DNA of 64,000 nucleotides from NCBI RefSeq assembly GCF_920984675.1, contig NZ_CAKLBV010000018.1, positions 21,079 to 85,078 of the forward strand. Reading direction: 5' to 3'. Position numbers and translations under genes: made by a program. The notes beneath the pieces are model-generated. The model did no database searches. It had not been told where the DNA came from and saw only the letters and a list, made by a program, of their open reading frames with translations. Source of the DNA: Methylobacterium sp. Leaf118 (GTDB lineage Bacteria > Pseudomonadota > Alphaproteobacteria > Rhizobiales > Beijerinckiaceae). This document shows, one piece after another, positions 51,113-60,707 of the stretch (positions within the stretch are counted from its first letter, which is position 1; every line of letters begins with the position of its first letter).

Positions 51113-53215
51113 ATGTCCCGCACGCCCTCGCCGCTGTTCAGCGCCCCCCTCGTCGGGCCCGCGCTTCTCGGCTCCGTCACGAAGCTCGACCCCCGCGCCA
51201 TGATCCGGAACCCGGTGATGTTCGTGGTGGAGGCGGTGGCGGCGCTGACCACGCTCCTGTTCGTCCGCGATCTCCTGACGGGCGGCGCCGATCTGCTCTT
51301 CTCAGGCCAGATCGTCCTCTGGCTCTGGTTCACCCTGCTGTTCGCGAACTTCGCCGAGGCGCTGGCGGAGGGCCGCGGCAAGGCCCAGGCCGACAGCCTG
51401 CGGCGCACCCGCACCGACATGACGGCCAAGCGCCTCACCGGCCCCGGCCGCACCTACGAGACGGTGCCCGGCACGGCGCTCGCGGTCGGGGACGTGGTGC
51501 TGGTCGAAGCCGGCGACCTGATCCCCTCCGACGGCGAGGTGATCGCAGGCGTCGCCTCCGTCAACGAGGCCGCCATCACCGGCGAGTCGGCCCCGGTCAT
51601 CCGCGAATCGGGCGGCGACCGCTCGGCGGTCACCGGCGGCACGCAGGTGCTCTCGGACGAGATCCGCGTGCGCATCACGGCCGCCGCCGGCTCGACCTTC
51701 GTCGATCGCATGATCGCCCTGGTCGAGGGCGCGGCACGGCGGAAGACCCCCAACGAGATCGCGCTGACCATCCTGCTGTCCGGCCTCACCCTGGTGTTCG
51801 TGGTCGCGGTGGCGACCCTCCCGAGCTTCGCGCGCTATGCGGGCGGCGCGGTCCCGGTGATCGTGCTGGCGGCGCTGTTCGTCACGCTGATCCCGACCAC
51901 CATCGGCGCGCTGCTCTCGGCCATCGGCATCGCCGGCATGGACCGGCTGGTGCGCTTCAACGTGCTCGCCCTGTCGGGCCGGGCCGTCGAGGCCGCGGGC
52001 GACGTCGACACGCTGCTCCTCGACAAGACCGGGACGATCACCCTCGGCAACCGGCAGGCCACCGCGTTCCGCCCCGTCCACGGCGTCGCGGAGCGGGACC
52101 TGGCCGACGCGGCGCAGCTCGCCTCGCTCGCCGACGAGACCCCGGAGGGCCGCTCCATCGTCGTGCTCGCCAAGGAGCGGTACGGCCTCCGCGCCCGCGA
52201 CATGGCCGGGCGGAACGCCGCCTTCGTCCCGTTTTCCGCGCAGACGCGGATGTCGGGCATCGATCTCGACGGGTCGTCGATCCGCAAGGGCGCGGTCGAG
52301 GCCGTCATCGCGTCCGTGATCGCGCCCGTCGCGCCGCCGCCGATGGCGACCCGCGGCGCGAGCGCGGCCCTGGCCGTCCAGCCGGACGCCGAGACCGCGC
52401 AGGTCAGCGAGATCCGCGCCCTCGCCGAGGACATCGCCAAGGCCGGCGGCACACCGCTCGCCGTGGCGCGGGACGGATGCCTCCTCGGCGTGGTGGCGCT
52501 CAAGGACATCGTGAAGGGCGGCCTGCGCGAGCGCTTCGCCGCGCTGCGCCAGATGGGCATCCGCACCGTCATGATCACCGGCGACAATCCCGTCACGGCG
52601 GCGGCCATCGCGGCGGAGGCGGGCGTCGACGATTTCCTCGCCCAGGCCACGCCCGAGGACAAGCTGGCGCTGATCCGGCGCGAGCAGGCGGCGGGCAAGC
52701 TCGTCGCCATGTGCGGCGACGGCACCAACGACGCGCCGGCGCTGGCTCAGGCCGATGTCGGGGTCGCGATGAACACCGGCACGGTGGCGGCGCGCGAGGC
52801 CGGCAACATGGTCGATCTCGATTCCGACCCGACCAAGCTCATCGAGATCGTCGGCATCGGCAAGCAGCTGCTGATGACCCGCGGCGCGCTCACCACCTTC
52901 TCCATCGCCAACGACGTGGCCAAGTACTTCGCCATCATCCCGGCGATGTTCCTGACGCTGTATCCGCAGCTCCAGGCGCTCAACGTGATGGGGCTCGCCT
53001 CGCCCCAGAGCGCGATCCTCTCGGCGATCATCTTCAACGCCCTCGTCATCGTCGCGCTGATCCCGCTGGCCTTGCGCGGCGTGGCCTACCGGCCGGTCGG
53101 CGCGGCCTCGCTCCTGCGGCGCAACCTGCTCGTCTACGGCCTCGGCGGCGTCCTCGTGCCGTTCGCGGCGATCAAGGCCATCGACCTCGCCGTCACCGCC
53201 CTCCATCTCGCGTGA
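51113..53215 (+). CDS. kdpB: Potassium-transporting P-type ATPase subunit B
   Basis: 700 residues. The phosphorylation site [13 protein letters not shown], actuator motif [20 protein letters not shown], nucleotide-binding KGAVEAV and hinge [20 protein letters not shown] are intact. It couples ATP hydrolysis to K+ uptake through KdpA. ATG 51113 gives the usual N-terminus. It follows the small membrane protein by 90 nt. Confidence 0.98.
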   Translation: MSRTPSPLFSAPLVGPALLGSVTKLDPRAMIRNPVMFVVEAVAALTTLLFVRDLLTGGADLLFSGQIVLWLWFTLLFANFAEALAEGRGKAQADSLRRTRTDMTAKRLTGPGRTYETVPGTALAVGDVVLVEAGDLIPSDGEVIAGVASVNEAAITGESAPVIRESGGDRSAVTGGTQVLSDEIRVRITAAAGSTFVDRMIALVEGAARRKTPNEIALTILLSGLTLVFVVAVATLPSFARYAGGAVPVIVLAALFVTLIPTTIGALLSAIGIAGMDRLVRFNVLALSGRAVEAAGDVDTLLLDKTGTITLGNRQATAFRPVHGVAERDLADAAQLASLADETPEGRSIVVLAKERYGLRARDMAGRNAAFVPFSAQTRMSGIDLDGSSIRKGAVEAVIASVIAPVAPPPMATRGASAALAVQPDAETAQVSEIRALAEDIAKAGGTPLAVARDGCLLGVVALKDIVKGGLRERFAALRQMGIRTVMITGDNPVTAAAIAAEAGVDDFLAQATPEDKLALIRREQAAGKLVAMCGDGTNDAPALAQADVGVAMNTGTVAAREAGNMVDLDSDPTKLIEIVGIGKQLLMTRGALTTFSIANDVAKYFAIIPAMFLTLYPQLQALNVMGLASPQSAILSAIIFNALVIVALIPLALRGVAYRPVGAASLLRRNLLVYGLGGVLVPFAAIKAIDLAVTALHLA

Positions 53216-53226
53216 GAGCCCCGCCC

Positions 53227-53832
53227 ATGTCGAACCCGCTGCGCCCCGCCCTCGTCCTGCTCGTCGCGCTCACCGCGATCACGGGCCTCGCCTACCCCCT
53301 CGCCGTCACCGGGATCGCCGGGGCGATCTTCCCGGCGCAGGCCGCCGGCAGCCTGATCGAGCGCGACGGCCGGATCGTCGGCTCCCGGCTGATCGGCCAG
53401 AGCTTCACCGGCGCCGGCTACTTCCACGGCCGGCCCTCGGCCACGACCGCCCCCGACCCTTCCGATGCGAGCCAGACCGTGCCGGCGCCCTACAATGCGG
53501 GAAATTCCATGGGCTCGAATCTCGGGCCGACCAGCGCGGCGCTCGCCGCGCGGGTGCAGGGCGATCTGGCCGCGCGGCAGGCCGAGAACCCCGGCGCGCC
53601 GGTCCCGGTCGATCTCGTCACCACGAGCGGCTCGGGCCTCGACCCCGACCTCTCGCCCGACGCCGCCCTGTTCCAGGTGCCGCGGGTCGCGCGCGCGCGC
53701 CATCTCCCCGAGGACCGGCTGCGCGCGCTCGTCGCCGCCCGGACCGAGGGCCGCCGGCTCGGAATCCTGGGCGAACCCCGCGTCAACGTCCTGGCGTTAA
53801 ACCTTGCCCTGGACGACCTGTCCGGGCGCTGA
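53227..53832 (+). CDS. kdpC: Potassium-transporting ATPase subunit C
   Basis: 201 residues with one N-terminal helix ([20 protein letters not shown]) and a periplasmic domain including [27 protein letters not shown] and [20 protein letters not shown]. It is the catalytic chaperone of KdpB. The start ATG 53227 is 11 nt after the kdpB stop. Confidence 0.97.
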   Translation: MSNPLRPALVLLVALTAITGLAYPLAVTGIAGAIFPAQAAGSLIERDGRIVGSRLIGQSFTGAGYFHGRPSATTAPDPSDASQTVPAPYNAGNSMGSNLGPTSAALAARVQGDLAARQAENPGAPVPVDLVTTSGSGLDPDLSPDAALFQVPRVARARHLPEDRLRALVAARTEGRRLGILGEPRVNVLALNLALDDLSGR

Positions 53833-53846
53833 CGAGGCGACCGACC

Positions 53847-56564
53847 ATGCCGGAGACCGGCCGCGATCCGCGCCGCCCCTCGCCCGACGCCCTGCTCGAC
53901 GCGGCGCGCCGGGCGGAGCGGACGCGCGGCCGGCTCAAGGTGTTCCTCGGCGCGGCCCCCGGCGTCGGCAAGACCACCGAGATGCTCACCGTCGGGCGGG
54001 GCCGGCGCAAGGCCGGGACCGACGTCGTGGTCGGCGTGGTCGAGACGCATGGGCGCGCGGAGACGCAAAGCCTGCTCGACGGCCTCGAGACGATCCCGCG
54101 CCGCATTGTGCCCTATCGCGGCACGGTGCTGGAGGAGATGGACCTCGACGCGCTGCTGGCCCGCCGCCCGGCGCTGGCCCTGGTGGACGAACTGGCCCAC
54201 ACCAACGCGCCCGGCTCGCGCCATCCGAAGCGTTACCAGGATGTCGAGGAACTGCTCGATGCCGGCATCGACGTCCTGACCACCCTCAACATCCAGCATG
54301 TCGAGAGCCTGAACGACGTCGTCGCCGCCATCACCCGCATCCGGGTGCGCGAGACCGTGCCGGACGGCATCCTCGACCGGGCCGACGACATCGAAGTGGT
54401 CGATCTCAACCCCGACGACCTGATCGAGCGGCTCAGGGCCGGCAAGGTCTATGTCCCGACCCATGCCGAGCGCGCGCTGAAGCACTACTTTTCCCGCGGC
54501 AACCTCACGGCGCTGCGCGAACTGGCGCTGCGGCGCACCGCCGAGCGGGTCGATGACGAGCTCCTGAGCCACATGCGGGCCCACGCCATCGCCGGCCCCT
54601 GGGCGGCGGGGGAGCGCGTGCTGGTCTGCGTCAGCGAGGACCCGCGCGCGGCGGGCCTCGTGCGCTACGCCAAGCGCCTCGCCGACCGCCTGCACGCGCC
54701 CTGGACCGCCCTGTCCATCGAGGGGCCGCGCGCCGCCCCCCTCGGCGAGGCCGCCCGCGACCGGCTCGCCGAGACCCTGCGGCTCGCCGACCGCCTCGGG
54801 GGCGACGCCGTCACCCTGCCGGGCGGGCGGCGCATCGCCGAGGACATCCTGGCCTATGCCCGGTCCGCCAACGTCACCCATATCGTCCTCGGCAAGGCGA
54901 CCCGCTCCTGGGCCTTCGAACTGGTGAACGGCTCGGTGGTGCACGACCTCGTGCGCCGCAGCGGCAACATGAGCGTCCATGTGGTGCCCGGCGAGGCCGC
55001 GCCGGCCGAGACCGTGCCGCGGCGGGGCGTGGCCACGGCCGCTCCGGCGCCGGCGCGCGACGCCGGCGCCTACGGCCTCGCCCTGCTCATCACGGGGGCG
55101 GGCCTGGCGACGGCGTTGCTGTTCCATCCCTATGCCGGCCTCGAGAACGCCGACCTGTTCCTCCTCGCCGCCGTGGTCGGGGTCGCGGTCCGCTTCGGCC
55201 TCGGGCCCTCGCTCGTCGCCGTGGTCGCCGCCTCGCTCGCCTACAACTTCTTCTTCCTGCCGCCGGTCTACACCCTTACCATCGCCGACCCGACCAACGT
55301 CGCGGCCTTCCTGCTCTTCACCCTCGTCGCCGTGCTGGTCTCGAACCTCGCCGCCCGCGCCCGCTCGATCGCGGTGCTCGCGCAGGGCCGCGCCAAGGCG
55401 ACGGAGCGGCTGTTCGGCTTCTCGCGAAGACTCTCCGGCTGCGGCACCCTCGACGACGTGCTCTGGGCGACCTCCGCGCAGATCGCCGCGATGCTGCGCG
55501 TCCGCGTCGTCGTGCTGCTGCCCGAGGGCAAGGCCGTCACCGTCCGGGCGGGCTACCCGCCGGAGGACCGGCTCGACGCGGCCGACCTGGCGGCGGCGCA
55601 ATGGGCCTTCGACAACGACCGCCCGGCCGGCCGCGGCGCCGACACGCTGCCCGGCGCGAGGCGCCTGTTCCTGCCGATGCGCACGGGGCGCGGCCCCATC
55701 GGGGTGGTCGGCCTCGACGCGGACGGCACCGGGCCGATCCTGACCCCGGAGGGACGGCGCCTCCTCGATGCGCTCGCCGACATGGGCGCCCTCGCCATCG
55801 AGCGGGTGCGCCTCGTCGCCGATCTCGACCGGGCCGAGCGCGCCGCCGAGACCGACCGCCTCGCCCGTGCCCTGCTGACCTCGATCAGCCACGACCTGCG
55901 CACCCCGCTCGCCTCGGTGCTCGGGGCCGCCAGCACCCTGCGCGACCTCGACGCGGCGCTCGGCCCCGAGGCCAAGGCCGAGTTGCTCGCCACCGTCATC
56001 GAGGAATCGGAGCGGCTGAACCGCTTCATCGCCAACCTGCTCGACATGACCCGCCTGGAAGCGGGCGCGGTCGCGCCGAACCTCGCCCCCCACGACGTGG
56101 CCGAGACGATCGACACCGCCCTGCGGCGGACCCAGGCGATCCTGGCGGCGCACCGGGTCGCGGTCGAGATCGCCCCCGGCCTGCCGCTGCTGCGCCTCGA
56201 CCCGGTCCTGTTCGAGCAGGTGCTGGTCAACCTCCTCGACAACGCCGCCAAATACGCCCCCGAAGGCTCGACCGTGACCGTGCGCGCCCGGCGGGACGGC
56301 CCGTCGGTGTGCATCGCCGTGCTGGACGAGGGCTTCGGCCTGCCCGAGGCGGAGGTGGAGCGCGTGTTCGACAAGTTCTTCCGGGTCCGCAAGAGTGACC
56401 GGGTCCGCGCCGGCACCGGGCTCGGCCTCGCCATCGCGCGCGGTTTCGTCGAGGCGATGGGCGGCACCGTCACCGCGGGCAACCGCCCGGACCGGCTCGG
56501 GGCCGCCTTCACCGTGACGCTTCCGGTCCCGCCCCGACCCGCGCCGAGGGAGATCGCCGCATGA
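53847..56564 (+). CDS. kdpD: Osmosensitive K+ channel histidine kinase
   Basis: 905 residues. The order is KdpD N-terminal domain with Walker [13 protein letters not shown] (~35) and [13 protein letters not shown], a universal-stress-like domain (~245-370), four helices (~400-500), a GAF-like region, then the kinase with H-box [16 protein letters not shown]-box [12 protein letters not shown] and [12 protein letters not shown]. It senses low K+ and phosphorylates KdpE. It overlaps kdpE by 4 nt and starts 14 nt after kdpC. Confidence 0.97.
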   Translation: MPETGRDPRRPSPDALLDAARRAERTRGRLKVFLGAAPGVGKTTEMLTVGRGRRKAGTDVVVGVVETHGRAETQSLLDGLETIPRRIVPYRGTVLEEMDLDALLARRPALALVDELAHTNAPGSRHPKRYQDVEELLDAGIDVLTTLNIQHVESLNDVVAAITRIRVRETVPDGILDRADDIEVVDLNPDDLIERLRAGKVYVPTHAERALKHYFSRGNLTALRELALRRTAERVDDELLSHMRAHAIAGPWAAGERVLVCVSEDPRAAGLVRYAKRLADRLHAPWTALSIEGPRAAPLGEAARDRLAETLRLADRLGGDAVTLPGGRRIAEDILAYARSANVTHIVLGKATRSWAFELVNGSVVHDLVRRSGNMSVHVVPGEAAPAETVPRRGVATAAPAPARDAGAYGLALLITGAGLATALLFHPYAGLENADLFLLAAVVGVAVRFGLGPSLVAVVAASLAYNFFFLPPVYTLTIADPTNVAAFLLFTLVAVLVSNLAARARSIAVLAQGRAKATERLFGFSRRLSGCGTLDDVLWATSAQIAAMLRVRVVVLLPEGKAVTVRAGYPPEDRLDAADLAAAQWAFDNDRPAGRGADTLPGARRLFLPMRTGRGPIGVVGLDADGTGPILTPEGRRLLDALADMGALAIERVRLVADLDRAERAAETDRLARALLTSISHDLRTPLASVLGAASTLRDLDAALGPEAKAELLATVIEESERLNRFIANLLDMTRLEAGAVAPNLAPHDVAETIDTALRRTQAILAAHRVAVEIAPGLPLLRLDPVLFEQVLVNLLDNAAKYAPEGSTVTVRARRDGPSVCIAVLDEGFGLPEAEVERVFDKFFRVRKSDRVRAGTGLGLAIARGFVEAMGGTVTAGNRPDRLGAAFTVTLPVPPRPAPREIAA

Positions 56565-57265
56565 GCCCGACCGTCCTCGTCATCGACGACGAGCCGCCGA
56601 TCCGAAGGCTCCTGCGCATGGGCCTCGCCACGCAGGGCTACGCCATCCTGGAGGCGGGAACCGCGGCCACCGCCCTCGATCTCCTCGGCCGCGAGCGCGC
56701 CGACCTCGTCATCCTCGACCTCGGCCTGCCGGACATGCGCGGCCACGATCTGCTGGCCGCGATCCGGGCGCGCCATCCCGGCCTGCCGGTGGTGGTGCTG
56801 TCGAGCCGGGACGACGAGGGCGGCAAGGTCGAGGCCCTCGACCTCGGCGCCGACGATTACGTCACCAAGCCCTTCGGCATGGCCGAACTCCTCGCGCGCC
56901 TGCGCGCCGCGCTCCGCCACCAGCTCGCGGTCCAGGGCGAGCGCCCGGTCTTCCGCATCGACGGCCTCTCGGTCGATCTGGTCCGGCGCGTGGTGCGGGT
57001 GAACGACACCGAGGTGAAGCTGACCCCGCGGGAATACGACTTCCTGCGGGTGCTGGTGCTGCATGCCGGCAAGGTGCTGACCCACGCCCAGCTGATGCAG
57101 GCGGTCTCGGTCTCCTCGGACCCGCAATACCTGCGGGTCTATATGCGCCAGCTCCGCCAGAAGCTCGAGGCCGACCCGGTGCGCCCGCGCCTCCTCCTGA
57201 CGGAAACCGGTGTCGGCTACCGCCTCCGGGCCCCCGACGACGCCCCGGCCGCGCCGCCGCCCTGA
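56561..57265 (+). CDS. kdpE: KDP operon response regulator
   Basis: 234 residues. The receiver has the acidic pair DDE near the start, phospho-acceptor [14 protein letters not shown] and the Lys of [13 protein letters not shown]. The OmpR-type winged helix contains [19 protein letters not shown] and [11 protein letters not shown]. It activates kdp transcription. It is the last gene of the operon. Confidence 0.97.
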   Translation: MSPTVLVIDDEPPIRRLLRMGLATQGYAILEAGTAATALDLLGRERADLVILDLGLPDMRGHDLLAAIRARHPGLPVVVLSSRDDEGGKVEALDLGADDYVTKPFGMAELLARLRAALRHQLAVQGERPVFRIDGLSVDLVRRVVRVNDTEVKLTPREYDFLRVLVLHAGKVLTHAQLMQAVSVSSDPQYLRVYMRQLRQKLEADPVRPRLLLTETGVGYRLRAPDDAPAAPPP

Positions 57266-57287
57266 CGCGCCCGGCGACACGCAGGCT

Positions 57288-57397
57288 CATACCAAATCCG
57301 GTTGATCCCTTCGGGATGGCGGATTTGGGCTTCGCTCAAACGCCGCGCGGGCTTGCCTGATACGGGCTCCGCTTTGATCAAGCGGAGCCCGGATCAG
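57288..57397 (+). repeat. 110-bp interspersed repeat, copy A
   Basis: Nearly identical to the reverse complement of 6764-6873. It includes CCAAATCCGGTTGATCCCTT, CGGATTTGGGCTTCGCTCAA and an 18-bp inverted repeat around TTTGATCA. It lies 22 nt after kdpE and its hairpin may serve as the operon's terminator. Confidence 0.85.
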
Positions 57398-57618
57398 AGG
57401 CGCAGCGCGATCCGCTCCCCGGACAAAAGGACCGCGTCCGGCCGGTGGCCGGTCTCGTCCTCGGCGTAGGCGACCGCGTCCTTCCGGCTGCGGAAGAGAC
57501 CGCCCGCGCGCCCATGGATCTCGAGGGCGACCCAGCGGCCCTCGGGATCCTGGCCGATGATGAACCGGGACGCGGCCGCCGCATCGGCCTGGAGGGCGGT
57601 GTCGAGGGGAGGGGACAT
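57394..57618 (-). CDS. Small hypothetical protein, DUF2188-like
   Basis: 74 residues, SRFIIGQDPEGRWVALEIHG, then GLFRSRKDAVAYAEDETG and LLSGERIALRL. The W-V-A-x-E-x-x-G ... F-x-x-x-x-D-A-V-x-Y-A pattern resembles the DUF2188 fold of small proteins; this is a tentative match. Its stop lies at the edge of repeat copy A. Confidence 0.6.
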   Translation of the reverse strand: MSPPLDTALQADAAAASRFIIGQDPEGRWVALEIHGRAGGLFRSRKDAVAYAEDETGHRPDAVLLSGERIALRL

Positions 57619-58266
57619 TCTGAATCAGGGGCTCACGCGGTCCTCGGGGGACCGCGCGCTTAAGCTGGGCCGGCCGGCGTGAGGATTCGAGCGGCACGCG
57701 ACCCCGATCGCATCAGTGTTGCGTGAGGGCAGCGCGCAGGCGCGGTCCCGGGGGCGCCCGCGGAAGCAGGAGCGAGGTCCGCGACGGCGGCGGCCGGTTG
57801 GTCCGGAACCCATCGCGGGCACGGGCCGCGCCGGATTCATGGCAGGCCGGCGCCGGAGACCGGAGCGGCGGAGGCCAGGGTGGAGGGTGCATGCCTCCCA
57901 GCACGCCCGGTCCGCGGGCGCGGTGTTACGAGTCTCCCCGTTCGACCGGGAAACCGGTGACGGGGTCCAGGACCAACCCGTCCGAACGCCCCCCGACATC
58001 GCGCTATGCGATCCGCGCGTCATCGGTCCCTTCCGTGGGTCGAAGCTTAAAAAAAGCGCAAGAACAAAGGCCGTGTCACGCTCGTGCTTCGGGTTTCAAG
58101 CCTGCGCCGCAGGCCGAGCTCACTCTCACGTGAGGATGACCGACCGTATTCGAACAACTCCACGTACCCCCCGCTTAAAGTCTTGTTAACCATTATCGAA
58201 AAATGATCTTTCCCGCTGCTTCAGCGATGAAGCTGCCCTCATTGTATCCTCTCGCCCGGCAATCCC
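57619..58266. other. Intergenic stretch, no gene recognised
   Basis: About 650 bases. Open frames here look like random GC-rich translation. The right part (58140-58260) is markedly less GC-rich and should contain the promoter of the sensor gene. No hairpin with a U-run or clear repeat was seen. Confidence 0.5.
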
Positions 58267-59664
58267 GTGAGTCATGGGCTTTTTTCCTCGATCCGCAGCC
58301 TGATCGCCTTGCTGCTCGCCCTGGCGACGGGGCTCGGCGGGTTCGTGGTGCTGGGAACCGGCGATGGCAGGACCGGCGACGGGTCGCGGCTCGAAGGCCG
58401 AGGCCGCGACAGCGCGGTCGTGATCGCGGAGGGGGTCGAGGACGCGCTCCTGTCGGTCGGACGGGATCTCACCCTCGTCGGGGAAAGCCTGGCCGCTCAG
58501 GGGCCGGAGGCCGCCGCGGAGGCCGCCGGCCGCCTCTTCGCCGCATGGCGCCGGCTGCGCCCGGACCATGCCGACATCGTGTTGGCCGATCGCACCGGGC
58601 GCGTCCTCGCGGCCTCCGCGCCCCGCCTCGTCGGGGCCGACCTGTCGGGGAGCCCCTGGTTCGCGAAAGCCCTGGTCGGGGGGGTGATCGGAGAGGCGGC
58701 GGAGGCGAGCCGGGCGGGCATCGCCGTGCCGCGCAACCTGATCGTGGCGGCGCCCCTGGGGAGCGGTCCCGCCGCCGGCGTCGTCGCGGTCCAGCTCACC
58801 CCGGCCTGGGTCGACGCCGTCGTCGCCGCGACCCGGCGAACGCTGCCGGAGGGGGGGCGGGGCCTGTCGGTTCAGGTGCTGAACGGATCGGGACGGGCGC
58901 TGCATCGGTCGGGTCCGGAGGTCCACGGTCCGGACATCAGCGCGACGGTGGGCGATGTCCGGAAGGGCGGCGTCGGATGGCTCGTGAGCGTCCGGGTGCC
59001 GCCGCCGCCCATGGCGGGGATCCCGGCCCTGGCCCTGCTCGGCACCGTGCTGCTCGTGGCGGGCCTCGGATGGCTCGTCGGCGGCCAGCTCCGACGCAGC
59101 CTCGCCTATGCCGCGGGGCTCTGTCGTCCGGACGACGCGCCGCCGCGGCCGGTCTGGTCGCTGACGCGCGACCTGCACGACCTCACGACGCTTCTGCGCG
59201 CCACCGTCGCGCTGAGCCTGAGCCGGAAGCGCCTCCTTCAGGAGAAGCGGGCCGCCCTGACCCGCAGCCGCGACCGGATCCGGGCCATTCGGACCCTGTC
59301 GGGCTCGAGCTGCTGGGAGATCGATCTCGCCACCGGGCAGGTGGTCTGGACCGACGGGGACGAGGCCGAGAGCGGGGCGGCCCCGGAGCGCGTCTGCGCC
59401 CTCGGCGACGTCCTGGCCCATCTCGAGCCCGAGGATCGCGCGGCGATCGGCCAGGCCCTCGCCACGGTCCGGGCGGATCGGGGCGCCGTGCGCGACGTGA
59501 TCGTGCGGACCCGCGCGGGGACCGAGCGCATCTCGGGCCGCCGGCTGGCGTTCCGCGTCGCGGCGGGGGCTGCCGGCTCGACCCGGCTGTATGCCCTCAG
59601 CCGGGAATACCAAGAGCCCCTCCTCGGCGGGCCGCGCGGACTGCCGCGGCAGCTGTCAGCTTGA
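58267..59664 (+). CDS. Membrane-bound Cache/PAS sensor protein without output domain
   Basis: 465 residues from GTG 58267. Helix 1 (SLIALLLALATGLGGFVVLG), a periplasmic Cache-like domain (~45-240, with DIVLADRTGRVLAASAPRLV and LSGSPWFAKALVGGVIGEAA) and helix 2 (~252-275, GIPALALLGTVLLVAGLGWL) precede a cytoplasmic helix/coiled coil and a PAS-like domain (~340-440, LSGSSCWEIDLATGQVVWTD). The typical next domain (GGDEF, EAL or histidine kinase) is absent; the chain ends at residue 465. It sits just ahead of the cellulose genes, which c-di-GMP proteins often accompany. The weak ribosome binding site leaves the start uncertain. Confidence 0.7.
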   Translation: MSHGLFSSIRSLIALLLALATGLGGFVVLGTGDGRTGDGSRLEGRGRDSAVVIAEGVEDALLSVGRDLTLVGESLAAQGPEAAAEAAGRLFAAWRRLRPDHADIVLADRTGRVLAASAPRLVGADLSGSPWFAKALVGGVIGEAAEASRAGIAVPRNLIVAAPLGSGPAAGVVAVQLTPAWVDAVVAATRRTLPEGGRGLSVQVLNGSGRALHRSGPEVHGPDISATVGDVRKGGVGWLVSVRVPPPPMAGIPALALLGTVLLVAGLGWLVGGQLRRSLAYAAGLCRPDDAPPRPVWSLTRDLHDLTTLLRATVALSLSRKRLLQEKRAALTRSRDRIRAIRTLSGSSCWEIDLATGQVVWTDGDEAESGAAPERVCALGDVLAHLEPEDRAAIGQALATVRADRGAVRDVIVRTRAGTERISGRRLAFRVAAGAAGSTRLYALSREYQEPLLGGPRGLPRQLSA

Positions 59665-59876
59665 TGCGCGAAACAGCATTCGATGCCTCGTCAGTCGTCA
59701 TGGCCTGCGCCGACCGATGAATTAATGGACCGAGAGTGGCAATACAGCACACGTTTGTTTGAGCGGCGTGTTGTCGCGGGCGAGACTGGAACGACCCAGC
59801 ATTTTACGTGACGTTAACTATGTTGATGCCAAATATTGCGGCGCGGTACGAACCGGTCCCGCGCCCGCTTTGAGGG

Positions 59877-60638
59877 ATGAAGAGCGTGGACCAGCGCCTG
59901 AAGAAGCTGCCGGCCGTCCTGGGCTGGCTCGCGCTCGCGCCGGGCGGGGCCGGTGCGGCCGATTGGTACACGGGCGCGGAGCGGGAGGTCGCGGGCGAGG
60001 AATGGATCGTGGCGGTCGATGCCGGCACGACCGTGACGACGAACAGCTCCGCCTTCGGCACGGTCACGGCCACGATCGCCCCGGTCGCCACCCTGCTCGA
60101 CAGCGGCCTGCGCGTGCGGCTGCAGGGTGTGGCCGGCACCTATTCCTATCCCGGCGCGGCCGTCGGGCAGACCGTCACCGGCGTGCAGCAGGAGGGGACC
60201 GTCCTGCTCGGCTACGAGTGGATCTGGCAGCAGGCCGCCCTCGCGGGCTATGTCGGCATGAACGTGCGCAGCAACGAGCTGTCGATCGTGGACCCGGGCA
60301 ATCCGGTGGTCGGCACGGGTCTCGGCCTGAAGGTCGCGGCCGACCTCTTCGTCAGCCCCACGGACAACACGATGCTGGCGGTGAACGCGTCCTATTCGTC
60401 GCTGTTCAACGCCTATTACGCCCGCGCCCGGGCCGGCTTCGCCGTGGCGCCCGGCGTGTTCATCGGTCCCGAGGTCACGCTTCTCGGCGACAACTTCTTC
60501 AACGGCTGGCGGGCGGGCGGCCACGTGACCGGCTTCGCCGTCGGCCCGATGAAGTTCTCGCTCGGGGCGGGCTACGCCTTCGACCGGATCCGCAAGGGCG
60601 GATACTACACCAGCGTCGATGGCCGGATCGCCTTCTGA
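59877..60638 (+). CDS. bcsS: Cellulose biosynthesis protein BcsS
   Basis: 253 residues with a signal peptide (LPAVLGWLALAPGGAGA, cleavage near GAA-DW) and alternating short beta-strands ending in aromatic residues (GFAVGPMKFSLGAGYAFDRI and DGRIAF), consistent with an outer-membrane beta-barrel. BcsS is characteristic of alphaproteobacterial cellulose clusters and lies directly before bcsA. Its role is not established; secretion or anchoring of cellulose at the outer membrane is plausible. Confidence 0.85.
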   Translation: MKSVDQRLKKLPAVLGWLALAPGGAGAADWYTGAEREVAGEEWIVAVDAGTTVTTNSSAFGTVTATIAPVATLLDSGLRVRLQGVAGTYSYPGAAVGQTVTGVQQEGTVLLGYEWIWQQAALAGYVGMNVRSNELSIVDPGNPVVGTGLGLKVAADLFVSPTDNTMLAVNASYSSLFNAYYARARAGFAVAPGVFIGPEVTLLGDNFFNGWRAGGHVTGFAVGPMKFSLGAGYAFDRIRKGGYYTSVDGRIAF

Positions 60639-60707
60639 GATCGAACGGGGCGGACCGCTTTGGGCCGCCCTCTCCCTCCTCCGCATCGACTGACTGGGTC
60701 CGGCCGG

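Noticed and set aside
49063..51453. 796-codon open frame on the minus strand across kdpA
   Set aside because: Antisense to kdpF, kdpA and the start of kdpB; no recognisable domain.
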